From JAYUZR01 sp043751595 (GTDB taxonomy: Bacteria > Patescibacteriota > UBA1384 > CAILIB01): a stretch of 31,966 nucleotides of DNA. The position numbers and the translations under genes are program-made. The stretch is taken from positions 1-31,966 of the forward strand of contig JAYUZR010000025.1 in assembly GCA_043751595.1 (NCBI GenBank), read 5' to 3'. Under the pieces are notes generated by a model. The model searched no databases, was not told the origin of the DNA, and saw only the letters and a program-made list of their open reading frames with translations. Below are positions 22,903-30,608 of this stretch, one piece after another (position 1 is the stretch's first letter; every line of letters starts with the position of its first letter).

Positions 22903-24785
22903 GTAATTTTACCCATCACCAACTCCTAACCTTCCTTCGAATGAAGGGTTTTGCAGAAGTGCACGAACCAACCATTTCGGGAGATTTCGTGGTGCGTGGA
23001 GATACTATTACCTGGTGGCCAACCACACATCTGCATCCGGTTCGGTGCACTTTTTTTGGTGAAGAGCTCGAGGAATATGCCGAGGCGAAAGAGGGTGGGG
23101 GATTTACTAAGCTTCCTCTTACCGATGTACCTCAGCTCATCCCGAATCAGGTTCCTACCGAGCATGGCACCATTCAACCTAGTGAGTATATTGTACATCC
23201 AGCACATGGGGTGGGTATTTTTGAAAGAAAACTAGTCCGAAAAGGGCTGGGGGGCGAAATTGGGTCGTTTATCTCTCTGCAGTACGCAGGAAACGATAGA
23301 ATCTTGTTCCCCAGTGATCGCGAGAAGGAGCTGATGCCCTATATTGGCAATCGCCACCCGCGCCTTACGCGGCTGTATTCGCAAGCTTGGGCCAATACTA
23401 AAGAAAGAATTGAGAAAGATCTTATTGGCATTGCTCGCGAACTACTTAAACTGTACGCAACTCGTCATCGAAGTTCTCGTCCAGCTATTACCTGGCACGA
23501 AGACTGGGATCAGGTATTAGCAGAAGGTTCCGGATTTGATCTCACCGAAGATCAAGCACGAGCAATGACTGATATGAAGCGTGAACTTACCGAAACCACC
23601 GTTCCCATGGATCGACTTCTTTGTGGGGATGTTGGTTTTGGAAAAACTGAGGTTGCCTTACGTGTTGCGGCCCAGGTAGTGGCGAATGGTCAGCAAGTTA
23701 TTTTGATGGCACCCACTACAGTACTAGCCGAGCAACACTACGAGCTACTAAGGAAGCGGTTTGAGGATCTCCCAATTAGAGTGGAAAGGCTTTCGCGCTT
23801 AACCGCCAATCACGCCAAAGAAGTAGTCGGAAGAGTGGCTGCGGGACAGGTGGATGTGTTGGTAGGAACGCACCGAGTACTTGGTAAGGATATTGCCTTT
23901 CCAAACCTAGGATTAATGATTCTTGATGAAGAGCAAAAGTTTGGCGTGGCCCAAAAGGAGCTGCTTAAGGATGTTCGTCCTGTGCTAGATGTACTTTCAC
24001 TCTCGGCGACGCCGATTCCCCGCACACTCTCAATGAGCCTCTCAGGTCTTCGCGGCTTAAGTATTTTGCGAACACCTCCCCTGGGGCGGAAACCAGTTAC
24101 AACGATCGTTTCTCAGTATGACGACGGGATGCTGCAAAAGGCATTAGTAGAAGAGCTGGCGCGCGGCGGCCAATCCTTTGTGGTCCATAACCGCGTACAG
24201 TCGCTTGCAAGCGTCATTGCTACGGTTGAGCGACTCCTGGCACAGGCAGGTGTTTCGGCCCGCATTAAAATGGCGCACGGCCAGCAAAACGAAATCGAGC
24301 TGGCGCGCACCCTGGGTGAGTTCATGGCCGGCAATCTCGATATCTTGGTTGCCTCTAGCATTGTAGAGCATGGGTTAGACGTTCCTGGAGCTAATACCTT
24401 AGTAGTACTTCATGCGGAATGGTTTGGCTTATCTGATCTGTATCAGTTACGTGGACGGGTGGGGCGCCGAACAAAGCAGGCGCAGGCCATTTTTATGTTG
24501 GGTGGGGTAGAGCGTTCCGTATATGATGGTATCGAAGTAGGAGAGCTACAAACTACTGATGCAGCCAGAAAGCGTTTGCAAGCACTGGTAGAAGCAGACG
24601 AGTTGGGAAGTGGGTGGTCGGTTGCTCTTCGCGATATGGAGATTCGAGGTGGGGGAAATATCTTGGGTCATGAGCAGCATGGAAGCATGGAAACTATCGG
24701 GCTATTGCTGTACTCACAGCTGCTCCAGGAGGCGATTGGGCGTCAGGCAAAGGTCTTGGGGATCAACCTATTCCAAAACGCGTAA
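22896..24785 (+). CDS. mfd: compact Mfd-like transcription-repair translocase
   Basis: Mfd normally has about 1,150 residues; this has 629. Residues 1-75 match only the last UvrB-like segment (domain D1b: SGDFVVRGDTITWWP, HPVRCTFFGEELEE). Next comes the RNA-polymerase-interacting CarD-like domain (EYIVHPAHGVGIFERKLV, about 92-165), then helicase domain 1 (Walker A GDVGFGKT at 244-251, DEEQKFGV, SATPIPRTL), helicase domain 2 (VASSIVEHGLDVPG, LYQLRGRVGR) and the translocation motif (RDMEIRGGGNILGHEQHG). The N-terminal UvrA-binding domains and the C-terminal autoinhibitory D7 are missing. It may therefore displace stalled polymerase without recruiting UvrA, and be always active. Confidence 0.88.
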   Translation: MSSNFTHHQLLTFLRMKGFAEVHEPTISGDFVVRGDTITWWPTTHLHPVRCTFFGEELEEYAEAKEGGGFTKLPLTDVPQLIPNQVPTEHGTIQPSEYIVHPAHGVGIFERKLVRKGLGGEIGSFISLQYAGNDRILFPSDREKELMPYIGNRHPRLTRLYSQAWANTKERIEKDLIGIARELLKLYATRHRSSRPAITWHEDWDQVLAEGSGFDLTEDQARAMTDMKRELTETTVPMDRLLCGDVGFGKTEVALRVAAQVVANGQQVILMAPTTVLAEQHYELLRKRFEDLPIRVERLSRLTANHAKEVVGRVAAGQVDVLVGTHRVLGKDIAFPNLGLMILDEEQKFGVAQKELLKDVRPVLDVLSLSATPIPRTLSMSLSGLRGLSILRTPPLGRKPVTTIVSQYDDGMLQKALVEELARGGQSFVVHNRVQSLASVIATVERLLAQAGVSARIKMAHGQQNEIELARTLGEFMAGNLDILVASSIVEHGLDVPGANTLVVLHAEWFGLSDLYQLRGRVGRRTKQAQAIFMLGGVERSVYDGIEVGELQTTDAARKRLQALVEADELGSGWSVALRDMEIRGGGNILGHEQHGSMETIGLLLYSQLLQEAIGRQAKVLGINLFQNA

Positions 24786-24833
24786 TTCTTGACTAGGGCT
24801 GTGCTGTAATGGAGGGGTGGGTAGGGTGGTCGC

Positions 24834-25682
24834 ATGCAATCAATCACACCCGACCAACCCTTCTATCCTCATCAATTACTGCAATTACACGATCCCCCGC
24901 AGCAGCTATTCTACGAGGGAGATATTTCTTTGGCTGCCCGCCTTTGCATTGCGGTAGTTGGTAGTCGCATGATGAGCACCTACGCGCAGTCCTGCATGCA
25001 CGATCTCATTCGCCCACTAGTACGGGCGGGGATGGTAATTGTTTCCGGTCTTGCCTACGGGGTAGATGCCCAGGCTCATCACTTAGTAGTAAAAGAAGGG
25101 GGTCACGGCATCGCTGTGGTCGCCCATGGGCTGGATCAATGCTATCCAAAAGCTAACGAAGCCCTACTGGCCGATCTTTTACTGGATGGTGGGTTGGTGT
25201 TAAGTGAATACCCTGAGGGCACGGTTCCATTAAAGCGTAACTTTTTGGCCCGTAACCGCATCATCGCAGGCTTGGCACATGTCTTAGTAATAATAGAAGC
25301 CGGCGAGCGCTCCGGCACCTTTGCTACTGCACAAGCTGCACTCGAGTGTGGTCGCGAGGTAGCGGTAGTTCCCTCCGATATTACTCGGCTCGAAAACGCC
25401 GGGGGATTAGCTTTGCTTAAGCAGGGTGCGCATCCTGTCTGCACTGCGCAAGATATCGCTTCACTAGCCGGAATCAAGCTTTCCGATCAACCACTCCTTC
25501 CACCTGCCAACTTGACAGATACCCAGCTCACTCTGTACAACCAGCTTCGGCTGCAGCCACAGCCGGCAACTAAACTTGCCGAAATGCTGCAATTACCTAT
25601 TTCCACCATCAACGCCGCGCTAGCAGTGCTAGAACTAAACGCGCACATCACGTATCGTAAAGGAGTATGGCTAATCAATTAG
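24834..25682 (+). CDS. dprA: DNA processing protein DprA
   Basis: The 282-residue protein binds incoming single-stranded DNA and loads RecA during transformation. The Rossmann-like core shows AVVGSRMMSTYAQ, VSGLAYGVDAQAHH, VVAHGLDQCYPKAN, LSEYPEGTVP, FLARNRIIAGLA and EAGERSGTFATAQ. A winged-helix domain follows at about 225-282 (TLYNQLRLQPQPATKLAEML). The usual N-terminal SAM domain is missing, so the protein is shorter than the 360-residue type. With the pilus genes it supports natural DNA uptake in this organism. The gene overlaps topA by 16 bases. A TAGGGT lies 6 bases before the ATG. Confidence 0.94.
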   Translation: MQSITPDQPFYPHQLLQLHDPPQQLFYEGDISLAARLCIAVVGSRMMSTYAQSCMHDLIRPLVRAGMVIVSGLAYGVDAQAHHLVVKEGGHGIAVVAHGLDQCYPKANEALLADLLLDGGLVLSEYPEGTVPLKRNFLARNRIIAGLAHVLVIIEAGERSGTFATAQAALECGREVAVVPSDITRLENAGGLALLKQGAHPVCTAQDIASLAGIKLSDQPLLPPANLTDTQLTLYNQLRLQPQPATKLAEMLQLPISTINAALAVLELNAHITYRKGVWLIN

Positions 25683-27823
25683 TTATTGTTGAGTCTCCAG
25701 CCAAAGCCGGCACCATCGGGCGCTATTTAGGGCCCGACTACGAGGTGCGTGCAAGTATGGGGCATGTGCGCGATCTCCCAGCAAGTAAGCTGGGGGTAGA
25801 GGTTGATGCAGATTTTGCTCCGCAATACGTTACCCCGCCACGAGCTCGGGCCACTCTTAAAGAACTTAAGAACTCACTCAAAGGTAAAACTCGAGTCTTA
25901 CTCGCAACCGACTTGGATCGAGAAGGAGAGGCTATTGCCTGGCATATTAGCCAAGCGCTCGAGCTCGAAAAGCTAGGAGTAGAAGTGGTCCGTATTACCT
26001 TCGACGAAATCACTAAAGAGGCTATTCAAGCCGCAGTGGCCGCTCCTCGCGAGCTTGATTACAGCTTAATCGATGCGCAGCAGGCTCGCCGCACACTGGA
26101 TCGGCTCGTTGGCTACACCCTTTCGCCACTTCTTTGGCGCAAAATCTACCGCGGTCTTTCTGCTGGTCGCGTGCAGTCTGTTGCTCTTCGCCTCATTATC
26201 GATCGTGAGCGAGAGCGCATGGCCTTTCAGTCAGTCGATTACTGGTCGCTTCATGCTGCCTTCCCGCTAGAAACAGGCATGCTCGAGGCTAATTTAAGCC
26301 ACTTCAAGGGTGAAAAGCTCGAGCAGCTCACGATTTCTTCACTCGAGCAGGCTGAAGCAATGGTTCAGGCACTTCAGGGTGCTCCTGCAAAAGTAGAAGA
26401 TCGCGAGCTTAAAGAAACTACTCGCAAGTCTTCTGCTCCTTATACTACCTCCACCATGCAGCAAGATGCAGTAAACCGCCTTGGCGTTTCTGCTAAGCGA
26501 GTCATGCAAATGGCACAGCGGCTGTACGAGGCGGGGCATATCACTTATATGCGTACCGATTCAGTTAACTTGGCCGATGTGGCTGTTGCCTCAATTCGCG
26601 AATATATTGCCGAAAAGTACGGCCCAACTTTCTTGCCGGCAACTGCCCCTAAATACGCAACCAAGAGTAAGGGCGCACAAGAGGCGCACGAAGCTATTCG
26701 TCCTACGCACCCAGAGCGCACCCCGCAAGAAGTAAGCGACGATCCTCAGACCCAGCGCCTGTACGATCTTATCCGCCGTCGTACCCTGGCCAGCCAGATG
26801 CTACCAGCCAAGATTCAGCAAATTGCTCTCGTTATTAAACAGGGCGATGGCCTATTCCGTGCCACTGGGCAAGTTATTCTTTTTGCCGGATTCCTTGCAG
26901 CATTTGCTGGAGAAGACGAGGCTAAAAACTTGCCAGAGCTTATTCCTGGTCAGGTAGTACCCACCGGAGACGTTACTTCCGAAGCCCACAGTACCGAGCC
27001 ACCTCCACGCTTCAATGAGGCAAGTCTTATTAAAATCCTTGAAGAGCACGGTATTGGTCGTCCTTCTACCTATGCCCCAACCATCGATACCCTGGTAGAG
27101 CGCGGTTATATCCGCCTCGATCAACGCCGTTTGGTGCCCGAGCAAGTAGGTTTTTGGGTAACCGATTTACTTAGTAAGCACTTCCCAAACGTAGTCGATA
27201 CCGATTTCACCTCCAATATGGAGCAGCAGCTCGATAACATCGCCGAGGGCCAGGCTACCTATGCCGGCACGCTCAGTGCGTTCTGGGGTCCTTTTAAGCA
27301 ACAAATCGACGAAGAGGGTGAGAAAATTGAGAAGGTAAATACTACCGAATCCAGCGACGAGCTCTGCCCAGAGTGTGGTGCCCCTATGGTGGTCAAGCTT
27401 AGTCGCTACGGAAAGTTCCTAGCCTGTACCCGCTTCCCCGAGTGTCGTGGACTTAAGCCACTTAATCAGGCAGCACCTACTGGCATTATCTGCCCTAAGT
27501 GTGGAAAAGAGCTGGCCGAAAAACGTTCCCGCTTCGGTATTTTCTTTGGCTGTCCTGGCTACCCCGAGTGTGATTTTTCTCTCTGGAAGAAACAGCATCT
27601 CCCTGGCAAGATTGCCGAGCTCGAGTCTGAAGGCGTTGCACTTCCTTTCAAGGATGAGGCAGAGGCGGCCTTTGTTATTACTGGGCTCGATCCACTACCT
27701 TTGCCACAAAAGCGAGTAAAGAAAGATGCTCCAGAAAAGAAAGTACCTGCCAAAAAGAAACCTACAAAAGCTAAGTCAAAAACAGCCACTAAAAAGTCAG
27801 CTGCGTCTAAGGCTAAAAGTTAA
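25667..27823 (+). CDS. topA: DNA topoisomerase I
   Basis: The 718-residue type IA enzyme relaxes negative supercoils. The Toprim domain shows LVIVESPAKA, GHVRDLPASKLGV and ATDLDREGEAIAWH; the active-site tyrosine is in HITYMRTDSVNL (about residue 294); GRPSTYAPTIDTLVERGYI is also typical. Two zinc ribbons follow (CPECGAP...CTRFPEC from about 566, CPKCGKE...CPGYPEC from about 608), then a Lys/Ala-rich tail of about 45 residues. AAAGGAG ends one base before the ATG, too close for normal SD use, but the motif VIVESPAKA fixes the start at 25667. dprA-topA order is common in bacteria. Confidence 0.96.
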   Translation: MANQLVIVESPAKAGTIGRYLGPDYEVRASMGHVRDLPASKLGVEVDADFAPQYVTPPRARATLKELKNSLKGKTRVLLATDLDREGEAIAWHISQALELEKLGVEVVRITFDEITKEAIQAAVAAPRELDYSLIDAQQARRTLDRLVGYTLSPLLWRKIYRGLSAGRVQSVALRLIIDRERERMAFQSVDYWSLHAAFPLETGMLEANLSHFKGEKLEQLTISSLEQAEAMVQALQGAPAKVEDRELKETTRKSSAPYTTSTMQQDAVNRLGVSAKRVMQMAQRLYEAGHITYMRTDSVNLADVAVASIREYIAEKYGPTFLPATAPKYATKSKGAQEAHEAIRPTHPERTPQEVSDDPQTQRLYDLIRRRTLASQMLPAKIQQIALVIKQGDGLFRATGQVILFAGFLAAFAGEDEAKNLPELIPGQVVPTGDVTSEAHSTEPPPRFNEASLIKILEEHGIGRPSTYAPTIDTLVERGYIRLDQRRLVPEQVGFWVTDLLSKHFPNVVDTDFTSNMEQQLDNIAEGQATYAGTLSAFWGPFKQQIDEEGEKIEKVNTTESSDELCPECGAPMVVKLSRYGKFLACTRFPECRGLKPLNQAAPTGIICPKCGKELAEKRSRFGIFFGCPGYPECDFSLWKKQHLPGKIAELESEGVALPFKDEAEAAFVITGLDPLPLPQKRVKKDAPEKKVPAKKKPTKAKSKTATKKSAASKAKS

Positions 27824-27825
27824 GT

Positions 27826-28458
27826 ATGTCCGCAAAACTTCCTGCAGCGTTACAAGCGGCAATTGATGGCTTAAGCCGGTTACCTGGTATTGGCCCTAAG
27901 ATGGCTTCTCGTTTAGTATTCCACCTGCTCAGGCAGTCCGAATACGAGCTTACCCGCCTCATCGATGCCCTTGATGGCTTACGGACCGGCCTAGGCGATT
28001 GTAAGCGGTGTGGGCACATTGCCGAAGGCGATCTCTGCGCCATCTGTCGCGACGAAACCCGCAATCAGCTCCTTATCGCCGTAGTAGAAGAACCACTCGA
28101 TGTCATCGCGCTCGAGCGCACTGGCTCGTATAACGGTGTCTATCACGTATTAGGGGGTGCACTTTCACCAATAGATGGCATTGGTCCCGATCAGCTACGC
28201 ATTCGCTCGCTTCTTGGCCGGATGGCAGAGCTTTTAAGCGAGCCAGAGCCAAGGTTAGAAGTAATTTTAGCCACCAATCCCTCGCTCGAAGGAGAGGCAA
28301 CAGCCACGTATCTACAGCAACAGCTCCAATCTCTCGAGGTAGGGGAGCGTATTTCGGTTTCTCGCATCGCTCGGGGCTTGCCGATGGGTAGTGACCTCGA
28401 GTACGCTGATCCCGCAACCCTCCTTCGAGCCCTTGAAGGCAGGCGAACTCTTCAGTAA
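27826..28458 (+). CDS. recR: recombination mediator RecR
   Basis: A 210-residue protein of the RecFOR pathway that helps load RecA at gaps. The helix-hairpin-helix SRLPGIGPKMASRLVFHLL, the zinc finger CKRCGHIAEGDLCAIC, and the Toprim domain (VVEEPLDVIALERTGSYNGVYHVLGGALSPIDGIG in family terms, with ILATNPSLEGEATATYL) are all present. C-terminal VSRIARGLPMGSDLEYADPATL closes the fold. It follows topA by two bases and probably shares its transcript. Confidence 0.96.
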   Translation: MSAKLPAALQAAIDGLSRLPGIGPKMASRLVFHLLRQSEYELTRLIDALDGLRTGLGDCKRCGHIAEGDLCAICRDETRNQLLIAVVEEPLDVIALERTGSYNGVYHVLGGALSPIDGIGPDQLRIRSLLGRMAELLSEPEPRLEVILATNPSLEGEATATYLQQQLQSLEVGERISVSRIARGLPMGSDLEYADPATLLRALEGRRTLQ

Positions 28459-28467
28459 TCTTGCTGC

Positions 28468-28800
28468 ATGCAATCACCCATTGACGACAATCCAGATCAG
28501 CTCGAAATCCAAGATCTAGAAGATCTTACTCCAGAAGGAGAAGATGCTACGGCACTCCCTAGCGACGATACTACCGCGCCAGAGCTTGCTTCTGGCGAGC
28601 TTGAGCTTGATCTCGTTAAAGAAATCGATGCCCTCGTTGGCGATGTAGAAGAGGATGCTATCGATCCCGATGCGCCCCACACCGACCCTACCGATCCCAA
28701 TGCTCCTGCAACCAAGAAGCCAGGCGGATACAAAGAAGAGCTTATTAATCGTCCCCTTACCGTAGATGAATGGATCGACCCAGGCGCCGGTAATATTTAG
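28468..28800 (+). CDS. small acidic protein, unknown
   Basis: This 110-residue protein is not recognised. It is highly acidic (many Asp and Glu, with Pro, Thr and Ala), has no membrane segment and is probably disordered over residues 1-85. The C-terminal 25 residues (GGYKEELINRPLTVDEWI) are more ordered in composition and may be a binding motif. It lies between recR and cysS and overlaps cysS by 35 bases. A -10-like TAATCT ends six bases before its ATG, overlapping the recR stop. It might serve as an adaptor for a neighbouring nucleic-acid enzyme, but that is speculation. Confidence 0.7.
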   Translation: MQSPIDDNPDQLEIQDLEDLTPEGEDATALPSDDTTAPELASGELELDLVKEIDALVGDVEEDAIDPDAPHTDPTDPNAPATKKPGGYKEELINRPLTVDEWIDPGAGNI

Positions 28801-30169
28801 CCTTTACGATACCGCTCGGCGGTCAGTAGCTCCGGTTACACCGCTTACGCCAGGAGTAGTCTCAATGTATACCTGTGGGCCTACCGTATACGGTACGGCT
28901 CACATTGGTAATTTGCGCACCTATATCTGTGAAGATGTGCTGGTGCGCGCCCTGCGCCTTGTTGGCTATCAGGTAAACCGCATCATGAACGTGACTGATG
29001 TTGGTCACTTAGTTGCGGATTCTGATGACGGCGAAGACAAAATGATTATCGGTGCCAAGCGCGATGGCGTCACGGCCTGGGATGTTGCCAAGCGCTACGA
29101 AGAACAGTTTGTGCACGATCTGGCCTTAGTTGGCTGCGAAGTGCCTACACTGGTGCGCGCCACTGATAGAATCAAGGAGCAGATCAAGCTCATTCAAGAA
29201 CTTGAAGAGGGTGGTCATGTGTATGTCGCCGCTGATGGCGTTTATTTTAACACCCAAACCTATCCTGAGTACGGAAAAATGGCCCGACTCGATCTTGCCG
29301 GGCAAGAATCAGGCTACCGGGTAGAGGTGGTGGAAGGTAAAAAGAACCCGCAAGATTTTGCTCTCTGGAAGTTTTCTCCTGCTACAGAGCAACGAGACAT
29401 GGAGTGGGAATCACCGTGGGGTAAAGGCTTTCCGGGCTGGCACATCGAGTGCTCGGCCATTATCCGCTCAGAACTTGGCGATCAGATTGATATTCACTGC
29501 GGGGGAGTAGACCACATTCCGATTCATCACACCAACGAGATCGCCCAAAGCGAGAGTGTAACCGGCAAGCAACTTGCTGGTCACTGGATGCATGTTGAGT
29601 TTTTGCAGGTAGATAATGGCAAAATGGGGAAGTCGCTTGGCAATACGTATACACTTGCCGAGCTTGCCGAGCGGGGGATTGATCCACTCGATTTTCGCTA
29701 TTTCTGCTTGCAGGCAAGTTACCGCGCCAAGCAAAACTTTACTTGGGAAGCGGTAGGGGGAGCTGCTTCTGCGCGCAAACATTTGCGCGAACTTATTGCT
29801 GAGCTCGATGGGGGAGAACTGGATGGGGCTCAAGTAGGGCGGGGGGTAGCCGAAATTACCACTGCACTTTCTGATGATCTTAATACCGCCCAAGCTCTGG
29901 CCTTACTCTGGGATATGGTCCGAAATACGACACTTTCCGGTGCTACTCGTTTGAGTATTGTTGAGATGGTAGAATCGGTGCTTATGCTCGGTCTCAAACC
30001 TGTTGAAATCGTAGTAACCGAAGAGATGCAGTCGCTGGTTGAAGCCCGTGAACAAGCTCGCCTCAATAAAGACTGGGCCGAATCTGATCGTATCCGAGAT
30101 GCCCTTCTGGCGCTTGGGGTCCAAATCCGAGATACAGCAGAGGGTCCTAAACTATTGACAGGAGCCTAA
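28766..30169 (+). CDS. cysS: cysteinyl-tRNA synthetase
   Basis: A 467-residue class I synthetase charging tRNA-Cys. The zinc-binding and HIGH region is MYTCGPTVYGTAHIGNLRTY (HIGN form). Further zinc ligands are in GWHIECSAI and GGVDHIPIHHTNEIAQSE. The second catalytic motif is KMGKSLGN, with Gly in place of the first Ser. The C-terminal helix bundle ends with AESDRIRDALLALGVQIRDT, typical of CysRS. ATG at 28766 lies within the acidic-protein gene, giving a short extension before the conserved IFSLYDT. The last codons contain TTGACA, the -35 of the next transcript. Confidence 0.96.
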   Translation: MNGSTQAPVIFSLYDTARRSVAPVTPLTPGVVSMYTCGPTVYGTAHIGNLRTYICEDVLVRALRLVGYQVNRIMNVTDVGHLVADSDDGEDKMIIGAKRDGVTAWDVAKRYEEQFVHDLALVGCEVPTLVRATDRIKEQIKLIQELEEGGHVYVAADGVYFNTQTYPEYGKMARLDLAGQESGYRVEVVEGKKNPQDFALWKFSPATEQRDMEWESPWGKGFPGWHIECSAIIRSELGDQIDIHCGGVDHIPIHHTNEIAQSESVTGKQLAGHWMHVEFLQVDNGKMGKSLGNTYTLAELAERGIDPLDFRYFCLQASYRAKQNFTWEAVGGAASARKHLRELIAELDGGELDGAQVGRGVAEITTALSDDLNTAQALALLWDMVRNTTLSGATRLSIVEMVESVLMLGLKPVEIVVTEEMQSLVEAREQARLNKDWAESDRIRDALLALGVQIRDTAEGPKLLTGA

Positions 30170-30183
30170 AAGTGTCCTATTAA
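30155..30183 (+). promoter_or_regulatory. promoter inside the end of cysS for an RNA
   Basis: TTGACA (30155-30160, perfect consensus) and TATTAA (30178-30183) have exactly 17 bases between them. Transcription would start near 30190. There is no coding gene for the next 400 bases, and a terminator lies at 30386-30422, so the product would be an untranslated RNA. Confidence 0.6.
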
Positions 30184-30189
30184 TCGCGC

Positions 30190-30422
30190 TGCCTGAGTGC
30201 TTCTGGTGTCTAGCGCTCAGGTGTTCCTTCCAACTCGTTGCTGATCGGTACCGTTCTAGCTAGGAATTGTGGATGACTGCTACCTAGACCTCAACCAGAC
30301 GGACTCCACGGCTTCATGCCATTACCCCGGCTGTTCCTAGGTGCACGCCTTTTTCCCGGCTAGACCAGTGCCGATCAGTATACATAACCGCCCAACCACT
30401 TCACAGGATGGGCGGTTTTGTT
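30190..30422 (+). ncRNA. candidate structured RNA of about 230 nt
   Basis: The region has no ORF but a promoter before it, a terminator after it and strong nested pairing. A hairpin of 9 bp (CCTGAGTGC 30192-30200, GCGCTCAGG 30213-30221) is at the 5' end. A long helix follows: 30241-30251 with 30368-30378 (11 bp, one wobble), 30255-30260 with 30359-30364 (6 bp), then 30261-30266 with 30334-30339 (6 bp), and an inner helix 30269-30273 with 30305-30309. The size and long-hairpin shape would allow a diverged 6S RNA, but I see no diagnostic motif for 6S, RNase P, SRP or tmRNA. Confidence 0.55.
30386..30422 (+). terminator. intrinsic terminator of the candidate RNA
   Basis: AACCGCCCA (30386-30394) pairs with TGGGCGGTT (30409-30417) around a 14-base loop and is followed by TTGTTTTG. 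It ends the transcript from 30190, and perhaps read-through from cysS. Confidence 0.85.
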
Positions 30423-30436
30423 TTGTGCTCTAGTGG

Positions 30437-30465
30437 TTGCTTTTTTAGGGGTTTTATGCTACTAT
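30437..30465 (+). promoter_or_regulatory. extended -10 promoter, cassette 1
   Basis: TTGCTT (30437-30442), a 17-base spacer and TACTAT (30460-30465), preceded by TATGC, which gives the TGn extended -10. The same elements and spacing occur in copy 2. Transcription should start near 30472. Confidence 0.75.
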
Positions 30466-30471
30466 CCTCGG

Positions 30472-30608
30472 TCATCAATAAACAACGGCTGCAGCTATGA
30501 GCGCGCCTTGGATGACACGGCTTCGGCCCTTGAAAAATCGACATGCGGTTTCAAGGCCGCCAACATCACCGTTGGCGTCCGAAGGGCGCCGAAAAGGAAA
30601 CTACGACA
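30472..30608 (+). promoter_or_regulatory. conserved 5' leader RNA, cassette 1 (riboswitch-like)
   Basis: About 137 nt of leader. A GGC-TTCG-GCC tetraloop hairpin lies at 30519-30528 and a 7-bp hairpin CGCCAAC/GTTGGCG at 30558-30577. The latter has the equivalent CGCCATC/GATGGCG in copy 2, a paired change that keeps the stem. GCGCC (30503-30507) can pair with GGCGC (30585-30589), closing a multi-branch fold just before the SD (AAAAGGA). Known riboswitch cores do not match as far as I can tell. Confidence 0.6.

Larger units (their letters stand above)
30426..30608 (+). repeat. tandem promoter-leader repeat, copy 1
   Basis: From TGCTCTAG (30426) to the gene start this region is repeated at 31628-31814. 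The core 30464-30531 differs from copy 2 by one substitution and two one-base gaps in about 70 bases. Each copy begins right after the terminator of the previous unit and ends at the start codon of an exported-protein gene, so the repeat is a portable promoter plus leader. Confidence 0.9.

Noticed and set aside
25513..25545. TTGACA inside dprA as an internal promoter for topA
   Set aside because: No -10 at a proper distance; probably coding coincidence.
30170..30425. tRNA, SRP RNA, RNase P RNA or tmRNA in this gap or in 22629-22895
   Set aside because: I searched both strands for the TTCGA T-loop, the GGAA SRP apex, P RNA core and tmRNA ends and found none.
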